From positions 7,707,501 to 7,771,500 of the forward strand of contig OU612070.1 in NCBI GenBank assembly GCA_914767715.1: a stretch of DNA of 64,000 nucleotides, in the 5' to 3' direction. Positions 37,815 to 51,720 of the stretch are shown here, in pieces; the stretch's first letter is position 1; every line of letters begins with the position of its first letter. The position numbers and the translations under genes are program-made. The notes under the pieces are model-generated. The model worked only from the letters and a program-made list of their open reading frames with translations, searched no databases and had not been told where the DNA came from. This DNA is from Membranipora membranacea (taxonomy: Eukaryota > Bryozoa > Gymnolaemata > Cheilostomatida > Membraniporidae).

Positions 37815-40800
37815 TTAGAGTACTGGTTTAGGTATGAGTGTTTTTTCCTGGTGTATTTTACTGTGATTTGGTCCTGTAGTTCTCTGCTCATTGACGGCTT
37901 GGTGTATAGTAGAGACCAATGACTTATATAACCTGCTGTCTCTGTCTCTAGGCTTACATATCGTCACATGGTCCTCCTTCTCCAGAAATATGTTCTCTCC
38001 AAACGTCAGCTCTGCAGAGAAAATAAATCATACAAATAGAAATATGATTATTATAGGAGGAGCTCAAAGCTCCAAGTCCGGCCCATAACTGATGAAAGTA
38101 GTGTCCAGCCTCACTTGCGATAACTTAATGTCTTTATATGGCCACTGTGGGAACAGCTTATAGAGTTGTCTTCGTGTGATGTAATAAAAATTCTATACCG
38201 TGGTTTGTAGATCAAGTCTGTATTGGTTAGCCTGTCTTTGCTATATGAGAGCTCCTGTTGAATTGAGCAAAAAATATTAAAATGAAAATATATAGGCCCG
38301 TTAAAATGGCGTCAGAGGGAGGCAGAGTATGGCAGCCTCCCTGGATTTGCTGCGTCTTAGCATTAGAATCAAAGATATAAATTACTTCACCAATTACATA
38401 CTATACGATATTATTTAAAATGCAACTGAAGGGTTGGGATCCAAATCCAATACTTTTATTATCTCATCGAACGAACACGGCAGAAATAAAGGCTATATCG
38501 AGGCATATATGTTTATACATGTCTCAATTTTATTTGCCGAACTTGCCTCTTGGACATATGAGACCATGCACAAACAAACAAAAATGGTAAAACTAATCAA
38601 GTGAATTTTTAAAAATTATTATTGTCATGGAGGGCTGCTCTATCACCTATATGTTTTAGAAAAGAGGCTTTGAACAATCTTATGGTGGGCCATTGTAATG
38701 TGAATGGTTCATCAACACTTAATAAAAGCTTTTGCAAGGTGTTACTGATGAGAGTAAAGCTATCCTCATGTTTTAAAGTTAGGCATAAGTTAAGATCAAA
38801 ATAATTAAATTGGATTTATCCTCCCATGAAGAAAAGAATGAGTTAATTGATGAAGTGACAACATCTTTGGGAGAAATTCTACAGCTCCGGAGGCGATCTA
38901 CTCCCTGCAAATCCAGTCTGAATGGACCCTGATACAAATAAAGTAGTTAATAACTTTTCACAGCGTTACGGTAGAAGTATAAGTTCATATGTCACTCTGA
39001 GGAAACGGATGAGCGGATGACATCACCAGCAGACAGACATGTAGACAGTGTAGTCTGAAAGACACAGCGGGAGGTGAATTTCATACAACACGAGCTCTCT
39101 CCCACTAACAACAACAACTGTTACAGTGCAGACCATCCTCCCAAAGGCCTAAACTTCAGGGTAAGCCAATTGTGTGGCAGACACAGACACTACTGAGGGG
39201 GCAATATTGTCAATCTAATACTGTGGCCTTCCTCAAGCTCATCCAACTCATACAAACTTTTACGTTCTCACAGAAATTAAAAGTCACCAGAGATCAAAAC
39301 CATAACAACAATAAAAGGCAATCACTGGCAGCACACAAAGGGACAGCAGATATCGTTATCAGAAAAGTTTTCAATACTTTTGTAAGCACAGAATGTGGGC
39401 GTTAGTTTGATGAATGCGGATGGCCTAGTGTTCTTTAGCAGGATGTAGTTCAACTATAATTGTGCCATCACTGATCGTTTGCCTGGTCAACACGGAGACG
39501 TACTAAGCAGGAAGACAATCAGACTATCACACAGCTTTAGCCAAATCCGATACTGTCCGAGCTTGATATACGAGACATGGCACTGAGATAATCCAATAAT
39601 CATTAACTATATTACATATATATATAAATATGTACACACATTTAATTTGGCAGACTGATAATTACACACATGGGAGAACTAGACAGCAACTCTGAACTTG
39701 CCCAACATCATAAATAATACATCAAATTTGAAGCTCAAGGATAAGTCTATTAGAGATCTTAATTCTGCTGAAAAGCTCTTTTGTGATACAATAACAACCC
39801 TCAAGTGAATTGATTTCAAAAATAAGTTGTTGTGATACCTTAAAACATACAGCTTGGGGTCACTAAACTAATGTTCAAGCTCCCACGGTATTGTAAATAA
39901 ATAAAAGGACAAAAAGTTCTCAGCATCATTCGGACTAATTACCTCAGAGCCAATCATCTTTCTCATCAAGAAAATTAATAATCTACTTTTCTTTTTGCTT
40001 GTGTAAGACCATGAACCAAACAAAACACAGCCGCTGCCTGAGATATGGCACTTCATTATTGATGCCATTAGTAAAATAAACACTAGACAGCAGTTGACAA
40101 ACAGGCATCAAGAGGACTTCAATTATAGATATGAGTATATCACAGAGTAAGGATATATCCTTACTCTGTGAGTATATCTAGCAGCATCTTGCATTGTTCA
40201 ATACTAAAAGGTATCTGAACCTGTCAGAATCTAATACGGCACCAAACAGCTTCCTGAGCTATATCAGTTCGCAAAAATCTATAAATAGATAAGGAGGGAG
40301 AGAAGACTGTTCGCCAGCATTGGACATTCATAGCGTCAGCTGACATCTCTGATTAGAACAAGCCGTCTAAGGAGAGGTCTTCTGGAGGAGTTATACACGA
40401 GTTACCCACGAAGAGTAAGGTGTTAGAGATTATCGTCTGCTCATTGTAGAGAGCGCAAACTTGATACGAATATCAGACCATCTCTAGCCTCAGTGTGCAT
40501 ATAGAGAAACACAGGTAAGCGCAAACATAACCTGAGGCTTTAGGAAAATCCAGAGGTATTTTTGGCAGTACCATCACACAAGTGTTGTGCTTGATTTTGT
40601 ATTTCCATTAAACTCCCACTGTCTGAGTTCTAAGAACGATCCATACTCAAAATATAAAGCTATTGTAAATTTGTTTTAATGTCAACTACCTTATCTTATG
40701 TACACATATGTGCAGAACATTGAACTTTGCCAACATAGATTCCATGAAAACTGTGACAGAGATAAAACGATAAATAATATATGACTTCAGTTAGACTGGA

Positions 40801-43800
40801 AATCTTCATGCAAAATCCCATTTACAAATAAAACACAAATTTTATTTTTTCAAATTGTGTTCCACAGGCACATCGAGCGTGATTTTTCACGATAGACAAG
40901 AAAAGACAGGATATGACATTAGACAATGAGCAGCGGGTGAGGTCCACTCAGGTTGAGCTGCCGGAGCAGCAGCAAGTCACTTCACAGCAGATATATGTGA
41001 GGAGTCAGGACGAGACAGGTAGTGTGGAGGAAAGAAGGGCGGACAGATATATCTACAGCGGGGTGGCCGCAAACAACGGGATATATAGTACTAACTTTTT
41101 ACACCCCAATCAAGGTAGGATATCTTCATAGAGTAAGGATATATATCTTTACTCTGTGATATCTTCCCCATTCCGTAATTAATTTGTCACAATGTGTGTG
41201 AGGTAATGTAAGATAATCGCTAATCACTCACTGCGTAATGTCTGTTATGATTGAGTCGACCAAATTATGAGGATTCAAATCATTGATTTTTTAGATAAAT
41301 TTAGCCGATTAATTATAATGTCTCTTTCACTCTTTCACTCGCAGATGTGTCCAGTATGGATGAGGAACACAGCAGTCCAGAAAAGCTAAGATCCAGCCCA
41401 ACATCGTCATCCTCTGATCAGCATTATAACGAGGAGCATTGTGACACTTCTAAGCCGTCAGACACATCATCAGATAACGAGACAGCTCCGAGTGAAACAG
41501 ACAGGTCAGCATGCAGGCAGATTCTGTCTGACATCACAAGCTGTCAGAAGGTACCCAGCATCCTCATCGAGCTGTTAGGTAGTACACTAGCCATCATTAA
41601 CATTGCTCTGAGCTTCATGGCGTATCAGGAGGTATCTAAACAGACTACCGGTATATACTACCCGGAGTACGCAAAGAACGAGAGGGTCAAACACTTTGAT
41701 CAGAACCCGCATATCGGAGAGAACCCAGATACCATACACATATACGGCGAGACAGTGTATAAAAACTGGAGAAATTTTGCACATCTTGGACTTGCGCTAG
41801 TAATATTTGAGTTGTCAGGGCCAGCGCTGCGCCTCATTGTAATCACGAACCACTCTCCAAGGAGGATAAATACCTTACACTCCATCGTCCAGATCACACT
41901 GCTGACCTGCTTGGTATTAGAAGATGGAGCTATCTCCCTATGCAAGGCTATGTTATTCGTAGAGGAGTGCGGAATAAGAGACCCAATGATGTCTTCAATA
42001 AACAGACTCTCTTCCTCTATCTCACTGGTTAATTCTCTAACGAAAACTACGCTGTTTGTGTGGAGATCAAGTTTCAGGAATCAGAGGATACCTCGAGATG
42101 AAATGGAGCAGTATACAGAGATACTTATTCTGGAGGAGTATCAGTGGTTTCACTGTATAATTCCAATAATTACACACATATCAGTTATCGGGCTCTCTAG
42201 CTGGACCTTATCACAGGCTTCTAATAGCAAGTTGACATGTGCACAGCAGCTACAGTCAAACTATGGTTAGCAAGAGATTGCCAGATAACGTCTCGGTATG
42301 CTTATGAAAATACTGTTGGCCAAAGGTAGTAGGAATGCCCAATGTCAACCAAGGTGCCTCACAATTTGCCAACAGACAGAAGGCATTGTCAACACTAGAA
42401 GGTTTGGTGGACGGAGCAAAGAATGAAACTTGATTGTTTAAAGTAAAGCTCTCAGACTAACTCTCGACTGGAATACTGGACTAACAGCCGTATAATTTAT
42501 TTTTATTAGATGAGGTATACTGAGAAGTTGTGCCCTCTGATACCATTCTGTATATTTATTTTCCATTTCACATTCCATTAGTGTCAGCTGTCATAGCTAT
42601 CTAATGACACCATAAACATATATATAGCATAATAAAGTATATTTCTATGGCTGTCACAAGAAAATTGGAATTCATAAATATATTGTATTACTGGACACTT
42701 TGAGAGTATTTTGTTTATCACCCGAGTGTCTCGGTGTCATTCTAAGCTTCCATTTGCCATTGAAGTAAGGCCGCATTGGACGCATGTTTGAAGCTCGCAT
42801 GCACACAGAGAGTCATAACAAATTAATTAGATGTAACAACAACCAATGATTCTACATAGTGACAGCCAATAAAAGGATTAAATTTGTAGCTTGAAGATAT
42901 CGATAAATAATTAAAACTATCTAACTCCCAATGAGAGCTTGCAATGTTGTTGACAATGAATGCAAAATATAAAAATAGACGCCAACTTGCTATAATAATG
43001 CAACATATTCACATCACCTATAAACTATGAGAAATTCATGTTTTCCCATCGGAGGTACTTTGCAGGGACCAGGAGTTGTGAAACATGCCGGACATCTCAA
43101 TATTGGGCTATTTTATTATTTATATCCTAAATAGGTCAGAAAATCATGTCATTTCATATGTGGGTCATTTATATATCAGGATATCAACGAAGAGGTCGAT
43201 GATCGAACACAGTTTGGATGAATGTTCACATTTTATTGACAGCTTTTAATCGAGGTACTTCAATTTTTTCATCTAATTTTAGTGAATAATGCAAATAATA
43301 TATCCTTACTCTGTGATGCGTTGTTCTAATTATTTGCCTATACAAGAAGCTAGAGATTACAGACTCCTTGTCCTAAGGTAGCGAGAAAATGTCATTATAT
43401 TCTGATGATGGAAACTTTTTTAGCATAGATCGCGCCCTCCACGTCAATCAATGCACTATTCGTCATACAATACTATACGTATAAACTACTTGTACTATAG
43501 CCATGCTCACCTGAAAATTCCGGCGGTACAATGTGTACTTTAATTTTAGCCGTAGTCTGTAGTTTGGCTCCCTCTATGAAGTTAGTACAGCCTATCCCTC
43601 GTTTAGATACTAAGTCCATGAAGCTTTGGTTGAGTTCTGTGAGCTTCTCAGCATCAGCTAACTCTCTCATCTGTGTAGTGGGATGAGCGATATAAGAGTA
43701 TCGAGTAGACTGCTGTGCCACCGGTACCGCTCTAACAATAAATGCAAGGATATGAGCTCAAGTCAAATTGAAGTTAAAATAAGAGGATGGTTGGATGGAT

Positions 43801-46800
43801 TTATTACTATCATAGACAAAAATTTGTCACGAAATACGTTGTTAATACTGACACGAAAGAAAAACATGGAAAAAATCAGATCTCTGTTGTATAAAAAGGT
43901 TTTTAGAATAGTATATTATTAAGTGTATGTATGAGATGTCTTAAAAAGCTGTCTCTACCCCATGTACCCCGATATTTAACGGTGCGGTAGCGACCTGAGG
44001 GGCATTTAGTTAGAAAGTCATTGATAAAGTGCTCTTCATCGTGTATGTACCGTAGTCCAAGTGTCTTGATCTGGTTGGCCACCAGAGCATCTATATCGGG
44101 GTGCTCAATCCCTAACTTGGCGGCATCTTTAAATATTTTGCGTAAGGACTTCTTGTCGCTTGCATGGATGCTTGTAAAAAGTATGGGGAGACAGTAAGTG
44201 ATGAGGGATACAATAAAACTCTTGAATAATATATGAGAACCACCGCATTGATCCAATTCCAAATGATATATGAAATAGTAGTTTTATGGTTCATCCCAAA
44301 TCAAATAGACAATGATGCAGTGATAGTTACTGATTCAAACATGAATGAGTCATAGTCATTCATCAATATAAGAAGACACGTATAGCAAAACAAAATGACC
44401 AGTGAGAAAATCTCACAATAACTTAGATTGGAAAGAATTTCGATGGTAAACTATGAGAGTGAAAATACAGAGAATGGGCTTATCCCTAAAATAAGAAACA
44501 GTGTGTCATATATATATATTGATATACAAATACAACTAACACTTATCTTAAAATAATAAATAATTACCATATATAATACATGTAATTAAAATATGTAACA
44601 ATAATATATCAGTTAATATCCACTACAGTCCCCCCTGCTTCAACTTGGGGGATTTCTTTGCATGATCATCTATTCAGACCATAGACATGATATACTATGA
44701 TGCAGACTTGAACCTATTTGATGTAGTGACTTACTTGTGCGGTGTAGCAATGAATGTAACATTTCTACTGCTGTCTAATAGACTCCTATATCTGAGATGC
44801 TCCTCTCCTAATTTGAGGATATGTTTCACTATAAGACCTCCGAGTGAATGCCCCACCCATATGATACTTCTTTTCTCACCTGTAATATAGGAAGGTGAGG
44901 ACACTTATAAGGTTTGAGATAATGCTGTCTATCTCAACTACTGGTTTCAAAAAAGCTCCAGGTTACTCGAAATGTATAGAGTTATCGTCTCCCACATTGA
45001 AGGGAGGAAACTATTGTACGTTCTATCATTCCACATCACTCGCAACTAAGTAACTATATAGCAACAAATGGGCAAATCTCTGAAATATTTTGCATTCGCT
45101 TGCTAATAATATCCTTGTTATTTTTATCCGACGCACAAGGTCAGGTATACAACATCAAGAAATCACTCTGTCACAATGAGTAACTTAGAAATCATTAGCA
45201 ATATAATCTTATTTCAACCTCCATACAATTATACACATAGCCAAAACGTCAACACAGGAATAATTACCCAATCCACAGGCAGACAGTTTATCAGCGAGAG
45301 TTTTAGCTTGTTCTTGTATGGTGATCTTCTCTATCTCATGAGGACAGTAATTCTCCCAGTAAGTGGTGGCGTTAGACACGTAATCCACACCCATACATCT
45401 TATAGAGCTCCCAAACTCCTCGCTAAGCCAGTCCATTGGCCAGCACGAAGTGTAGTCTCCTAACTCTATAATAATTCACAAAACATTATATGCACAACAT
45501 CTCCAGGTCAAATAAGTCATGCCAAGTATGTTATACTTTCTACCATAACATACTGGGCCTGTAATTCAGGATATATAATTCAAGAATTTTATTCTGATTA
45601 GGACTAAAAGTTAGACCGAAGACAGTAGATTTTACATATGGCCGATGGAAACAGTTCCACTAAAGCTCATTCAATTCCATACGTTAGCAAAGAGAAATAA
45701 AACATAATGTTAAAAGTTATTCCAAGAGGTGAGACTGCATATAAAACAGCGTGCTTCGCAATCATTGAACCCTAGTAACATATCCATATGGTTGCCACAA
45801 TCAATTCAACCACAATTACGGGTGCTCTCTGCAGCATGAAGGGGCATATTTAGCAGTAGTTTAAAAAGTGGCAGTTTAGACTTGATAATTTGGGCCCAAC
45901 ATTTTATGAACTATCAGTCGAATTTAAATACTCATTTAATTTGTCATAATGTTTAATTATATCATGATACAAACCTCTTGTGTCGGGATGCTGTCTCCAT
46001 GTGAAGGCACTAGCACCATTCACTCCGTGTATGAACACCACGTCCACCTCCGGTGATAACTTCTGCTTGAATATTGGGTGAAACAAGTAGACACCATTTT
46101 TATAGGGTGGTGTGAGGCTGTCAGAAGCCAAGTTAGCCAGTGCTGTGCCAGCTGTAAAATATTATATCGGTTGTTACATTGTCCACTATTTACAGAACAA
46201 TTTCCACATGAACAGCTCGAAAGCAATGCTCACAATTGTCATATAATTGCAACCAGTATCGAGTTGTCTCACCAGTATATAGAAGAGGACAACTCCGAGC
46301 ATGAGAACAAACTTTTTATGGATGTGAGGATAACATCTAAATTTTATCGTAGATGTTGCTATATAATGGGATGTTAGTATCTTTGATCACTTCTTACTAG
46401 AGCTGATTCAATTCACGTAGCGCAAGTGTCTTTAGAGATAATAAATGTGACCACCCAAGAAAGAAATCTGTTAAAATGTTAAGTGCTTTGACATAACCGC
46501 TAACGATCAGAGGCACACATAGTTTTAGTGTTATCTCTATGGCAGTGTGTGTCAGCATAGTAGTTTGGTGTCTTACCTAGGGACTTGAGTTCATTATTAT
46601 CAGATCTGATCCATGAAGCCAACAGATGTAGAAATCCTCCACTAACCAGTAATGAATGATAATCTTTATCCTCAGTCAGATTCAGCAATACACCTGAATT
46701 CAGTGAAGTAAACATTACAGTATAATTAAGTGTATTGAAGTATAGTATACCAAACTATAGTATAGTAAATTAACTATAGTATGAAACATTACACATGAAA

Positions 46801-49800
46801 CAGCGATGATGTGAGTCTTTTTAGGCAAACCAAAACAATCCCAAGTTGTCCATTTGATATTAGAAAGGTAAATAGAAATCAGATTAATATCAAGTCAAAC
46901 AACTATGTGTCCACTATATTGTATATTAAGAAAAAATTCAGGGGAGCTCTCAAGATCTCAACATGTCTGGTAGAATTTAAAATTATCTTACCAGCAAGTT
47001 TCAAGATCATATTCTCATTAGCCCTGAAGACAAACCAGATACGACTAAGCAACTGTAATCCATTATTCTCATACACAAAATCTCTTCGCTGCTCCTCCTG
47101 CCTGCAGAAAAGGGTGTAGACAAAACAATTATGTTTTTCTCATAAAGTACTCATAAATTCAATCTGATCAGAACATCTGTCATTGAATATCTAGATTTAA
47201 GTTCTCCAGCGTAAGTTTTGACCAATGTTTATGAGACAAATAAATTGTCTTCTCGGTAAATCATGCAGTCGACCAATTGCCATCAAGTACATGAGATTGA
47301 ATGAGAAGACAACTTTCTCAGCAGCTTGCTCCTTTCAGTTGTAACTGGATTTATATTGTTACCCGGTGAATGGGATTTGGATTTGATTCAAATGACTGCG
47401 AGGAAGATCACACAGCTGCAACATTTAAGCTTGAATGCTGAAAATAATAGAGATAAAACGAAAGGTGATTCTCACATAGTGCTGTGTAAGATGACATCTA
47501 GTGTAGCCATGGTGAGACTGGCCAGGCTCTGAGCTGGTGGTGAGATCTCAGACCGACGAGGCTTAATCTCTGCTAACTCTAAATCCTCATCATCTTCCTC
47601 TAAGTCCACACTGGTACCAATGACTCCGCCCCGATCCTGAAACAGTCATGCCAAAATTCAGTTGAGCTGAACACTGTAAGGTGAGATTGTAAGTCCCATT
47701 TGTAATCTTTCTTGCTCAAACTCATCTCCAAATTTTGTTAACACTTCATCTAGCAGTAATATTTAGGGATAAGAAACAGTATCAACAACTGAGTTGCAAA
47801 TTGTGTTTAAGGAAAAAATTGGACAATTATTTACCTACCTTTTCAATGAGTCTTGGCCGGCCCAGTAAAATGTCAACATAGTATTTGGTACAGTGATCTA
47901 TGTTCAATGGTAATCTCCTGATGAAATCATACAGCTGCTCCGACAGATACTTTGGCTCATTGAAAATTCTCCTTGGAGGCATAAAATATCTCATGTCTGT
48001 CGCTGTTCATAGAAACAAAAATTAAAATAAAAGAGTAAAGCTAAAGCCGTTGAAACACTTGGAAAAGCGAAAATCTTCATTTTTGCATTTCCATTAAAGC
48101 TTTTTTACAGCTAATGGCTGAGGGTTATCTGAATTAACTCATTAGACTTTTTTACAATAATTGCACCACTAAAAGCAAGGAACACACAAGGCCAAGGATG
48201 AAGAAAACATGCTCCTAATTTTTGGCATACCATTATTGCCATAATATATATATATATATGTATATCTCCGTCATCGTTTTTTTCATGGAATCTTTATTTA
48301 TTTGACAGGGGTACATTATGGTGTCAGTAGCTGTTTGTCAAGCTAGAGGTGTACTGACTTTGGATTGAAGCGAGCTCGATAAGTGTTCTCTGGTCACAGG
48401 CGAGAGAAGTTCTGTAGAATACTCCATCTGGCTGATTGTGTATCTTAGAGAGAATCTCTATAGCCAGTGCTCTGGGTATTGGTCCACATGTACGAGCTAT
48501 CTTTGCCCAATACTGCAACATATGATATCAACAATCAATGCCTTGCAACTTTAATATAAATCTTAAATTTAACGACTAACATCTTTTTTAGCTGTGATCG
48601 CAAGCAGGCCCTCTTTCTATACAATCACTATCAGTCCTTCAGAGAACCCTACTCTTATGTATGGACACACACGATCAGCTCATTCCAGAGAATATAGATA
48701 TCTGGATAGGTCTATGACAGAGAAAGATATGCATAATGTCTCATGAGCATAAACTGACAAAGCCAAGGGATTATGGTTGCCTGATACAATAGACAGTTTT
48801 CTGAGCTCTTATTTATGCCTCAATTCGAAGTTGTCCTCTCTCCAGTTTGGTACTTTTAACCCACGCCGCATAGGAAAAACCTGCTGAAAGAGGGTTATCT
48901 TGAAAACCGCTTATGTTAGAATAAAAATGATTTTTGATTCAGAGTCTGCACCAATGAAAACCCTGTGAGACAGAGTTTCCAAATCATTGGAGGCTTGAAC
49001 GTTGATAAATCTTAATTTTAGTGACGAAACTCGTGAACAATTCTGCCAAATTGTCCGCAAAACAGGCAGAAAATGCTATAATTGACTATCCAAATACTAA
49101 AATTATGTCCCAAACTATGTCCATATGAGTTCTCAATGTTACAGATTCTGAATCAAAAATAATTTTATCCTATTATTCCAAATTGAGGCCTAAATCAGAG
49201 CTCATAAAGCTGTCTATCAAGACAAATCCTTGATACAGCGTCAGGTTGATATCAACCAATTTGGCAGGCTTAATTATTGTAGGAACTATTTGACTTGAGC
49301 ATATGCACATCTTTGGTTCAGTGCAGCTTTGCTTTGTCATGTCATGATCAAATGTATTTGTTTAAAATTATAACAAACCTTTGGACTTCTCTTGTCCCAG
49401 AACTTTTTCCAAACAAGAGGCCCAACAATGTAGTCTACACTGGATCCACTAGCGGAGTCTGTGTAGTGTAGAGGTGGAGTGAGATAGTCTGTAAACTGTA
49501 AGAAAACAGTAAAGCAGCTAATATGAAACAATGATTACACTTGGCAAGTGACAATGAATAATGGGCTTGGTAGGTGACCCCATTAACCAATTCTCTTTTT
49601 GGGATGCTTGGTTAGCTTGCTTGCTATTACTCTGTGAGAGAGATACAACATACAGTGGTGCGCGTACCACTGCACAACACACAGGTTTTCAGCTAGAAAC
49701 CATGAGACAAGCGCTGTTTTGAGGCCTTCTCTGTTATAAGATAAGATGAGAAGTTATTGAAACTCTCACAGAAACAATGAGGTTTATAATGGAGTTGTTT

Positions 49801-50132
49801 TAAATGGATAAAAGGAAAAAATTCACAAGTGTAGTGTGACACGAAAACTAGATGGCATATTTTACAAAAAAAGCTATTGGCGTACTTTGTGGTGCCGCGC
49901 TTAGGTACTGAGTCAACATATTATATGATATTATCACATTTACCTCCACATAACTCTGTTGGTATCTCTCCAGTTCTAGTATATCGAGATCTATTCTGCT
50001 GAATGAGATGACCGCGCTGTGATAGGCTACAGTTAATGCAGAAGGGGCCACCAGGGCTCCAGCTGCAGCTAGCAGGGTCTTACATGACTTGAATTGCTTC
50101 ATGAGATGTGAAGCCTTTGCTTCCATTGTCAC
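37815..50132 (-). CDS. SERAC1: SERAC1-like serine-active-site lipase-fold protein, twelve exons
   Basis: Exons on the minus strand: 50132-49944, 49495-49379, 48512-48359, 47996-47839, 47636-47476, 47101-46992, 46693-46577, 46151-45975, 45459-45268, 44879-44735, 43731-43511 and 38011-37815. All phases agree and give 645 residues, close to human SERAC1 (about 650). An N-terminal hydrophobic helix (about 17-44) could anchor or target it to mitochondria. An Armadillo-like middle follows (NGLQLLSRIWFVFRANENM, GGFLHLLASW). The alpha/beta hydrolase part starts at DVVFIHGVNGASAFTWRQH. The nucleophile elbow is WVGHSLGGLIVK with Ser 470. The C-terminal EKEDHVTICKP carries the catalytic His. Human SERAC1 acts in phosphatidylglycerol remodelling at mitochondria-ER contacts. 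The last intron (38012-43510) holds another gene on the opposite strand. Confidence 0.95.
38622..38850 (+). mobile_element. Probable LINE endonuclease N-terminal remnant
   Basis: The plus frame includes VGHCNVNGSSTLNKSF, resembling the HxNVNGL start of LINE apurinic-type endonucleases, and degrades soon after. It is short and without other domains, so the call is tentative. It sits in the last SERAC1 intron. Confidence 0.4.
40133..40178. repeat. Short palindromic element, copy A, with 9-bp flanking repeats
   Basis: A perfect 28-bp palindrome (40142-40169) begins ACAGAGTAAGGATA and continues as its own reverse complement. It is bracketed by GAGTATATC at 40133-40141 and 40170-40178. With one more pair the palindrome is 30 bp (40141-40170). 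Confidence 0.8.
40913..42270 (+). CDS. Unassigned four-pass membrane protein, two exons, nested in a SERAC1 intron
   Basis: Exons 40913-41114 and 41345-42270 join at phase 1 into 375 residues. The first ~135 residues are hydrophilic, Ser/Glu/Gln-rich and probably disordered and cytoplasmic. Four hydrophobic segments follow: about 139-163 (ILIELLGSTLAIINIALSF), 206-229 (LGLALVIFELSGPALRLIVI), 240-265 (IVQITLLTCLVLEDGAISL) and 345-367 (IIPIITHISVIGLSSW). There is no signal peptide. I do not recognise the family. AATAAA at 42631-42636 is a good poly(A) signal 360 bases past the stop, supporting an independent transcription unit. A palindromic repeat lies in its intron and another just upstream. 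The whole gene sits antisense in the last SERAC1 intron. Confidence 0.8.
41119..41166. repeat. Short palindromic element, copy B, with 9-bp flanking repeats
   Basis: An almost perfect palindrome (41128-41157, ATAGAGTAAGGATATATA then its near-complement ending CTTTACTCTGT) is bracketed by GATATCTTC at 41119-41127 and 41158-41166. It begins only four bases after the splice donor of the four-pass protein gene. Confidence 0.8.
42631..42636 (+). promoter_or_regulatory. Poly(A) signal of the four-pass protein gene
   Basis: AATAAA lies 361 bases downstream of the stop codon at 42270. It is the first canonical hexamer found on this strand after the gene. Confidence 0.5.
42637..43510. other. Non-coding part of the last SERAC1 intron
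   Basis: No exon is seen here. A right half of the short palindrome (ATATATCCTTACTCTGTG) lies at 43298-43315. The rest is featureless AT-rich intron. Confidence 0.5.
43903..44262 (-). mobile_element. LINE reverse transcriptase C-terminal fragment in SERAC1 intron 10
   Basis: Minus-strand translation gives FKSFIVSLITYCLPILF, LRKIFKDAAKLG, KCPSGRYRTVKYR and RDSFLRHLIHTLNN. The SGRYR block is shared with the LINE at 30289-30896, so the two probably belong to one family or clade. It lies in the same orientation as SERAC1. Confidence 0.8.
48241..48260. repeat. (TA)n microsatellite
   Basis: A short TA run lies in SERAC1 intron 3. It has no other feature. Confidence 0.8.
49645..49703. repeat. Dispersed repeat in SERAC1 intron 1, copy 2
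   Basis: It matches the repeat at 33408-33474, sharing ACAACATACAG, TACCACTGCACA and CTAGAAACCA in the same order. Confidence 0.55.
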
Positions 50133-51720
50133 ATTTCATCTTGAAATGCTACAAAACAGAATAAATGTACTGGTAGTAATGTGATCAAGGGATCTTTGAC
50201 TAGCTGATGCAATAGGATTTGTCAACCAAATACTCACAGCAGCAGATAATTAATTGCCTACCTTCATCCCACTTTCTGTCACAGGTAGAAGCAGGGAGAA
50301 TGGTAGAAGAGTATGAACAGAAAGATATGGCAAGAGGAACTGGTATGTGGGATTTGCTGTAATATACGTATGAATACATAACTTTAGCAAGATGAAACAT
50401 GTTTGCACACACATCTCATGCTAGCTTAACAAACTTTGTTCCCCCACCGAACAAAGCATGTTAATACAGGCTAATCTTCTCATCATGCTTGCACAGTAAA
50501 TTTCAGGCCAAGTGGGAGTGGATTTACCGATTTAGTCAGCTGAACTCTGGTAGTACCCAGTCCATACGTGAACACAACAGCCAGGTAGGCCTTTTGGTTG
50601 TGTGGTTAATCTTGTAATAGTAACTCACCCCGCATTTAGTGCTGCAGTGAAAAAGATGATCTGGGCTGGGATTGATTTGGTTACAAGAATAAATAATGCC
50701 TCATAAACCTCAAACACTTTTATTTCTAATTATCAAGTCGCTTGAGAGCCACCCACAAACAAAAGCATAAAGGATCTAAGGCATAACAATTTATATCCTT
50801 GACCATGCACCCAATTGCCGATTCATGTAAACTTGTTTCTTTTAGTCCGAGAATTAAATTTAAAATCAGAATCTGATTTCATCTGACGTTTTCTCAATTA
50901 CCTGTTGACTCCTAGGGGCTTGAGGAGAAAGGAGCCAGCTGCAAAAACTTTTCTCATTGATTGCTATTCTATTCTATCTGGTTGATAGTCTGACATACAT
51001 CATCTATGCCAGTGTGATATAAACCCTGCTTAACATGAGTGGCCTGATAATAGTAAGAGTAAGTTTAGTTGGTACTATTTTGATCATAACTAACACATAG
51101 CCTACTTACTACTAGTCTGGTGCTAATCAGTCAGACTCAGAGCAGAGAGAATTCACCCTCACCCCGGTCAGAGTCAGTGTTTATTCTCTCTAGTTTTAAC
51201 AGTTACAGTAAACAGGTAACTCAAACTGAAGCCACATTTCGTAACTTTGGCTTGCCTTAGTTTAGATAGTAGGGTGGTGAGTGGAAAATATAGATGGAAG
51301 CCTCTCAATTGATAAGTAAAGCCTGCAATGAAAAGCAAAATCTCTGCTTATTCACAGCAATGAACTCTCTCTTCGGGGTTCATTGTTCACAGGTCATTTT
51401 TTTTCTTTTATCATTTGCAGTTCATGAAAGCCCGTTTCATCTTCTGAGGAAGGAAGCTTCTGTCTATCTTTCTCTCAACCAAAGCCCAATAAAGGAAACA
51501 TGGCAATCCAGTACAAATATTTTATGACTGAATGGTTCAGGAACTCTGGGATTGGTGTCAATTACAACTGTTGTTAGCTGGTCATTCACTTTTGAAAGCC
51601 TACTCTTAGTAGTTGTTAAGATACAGAGTTGAAACAGTTGCTACCATCTAACTATACAAGTCTCGTTGGTTATTGATTAATCCTATATAAATGACTATCT
51701 AACAGCAGTTTTTAACAATC
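50133..51720. other. Divergent intergenic region between SERAC1 and the EHD gene
   Basis: The SERAC1 start faces left and the EHD start faces right, so this 1.6 kb should hold both promoters. TATATAAA at 51684-51691 lies 30 bases before the proposed EHD ATG; if used, the 5' UTR would be very short. No gene is seen in between. Confidence 0.45.

Noticed and set aside
39868-40083. 71-codon minus frame in the last SERAC1 intron
   Set aside because: No recognisable family and no splice sites; treated as chance or very old repeat.
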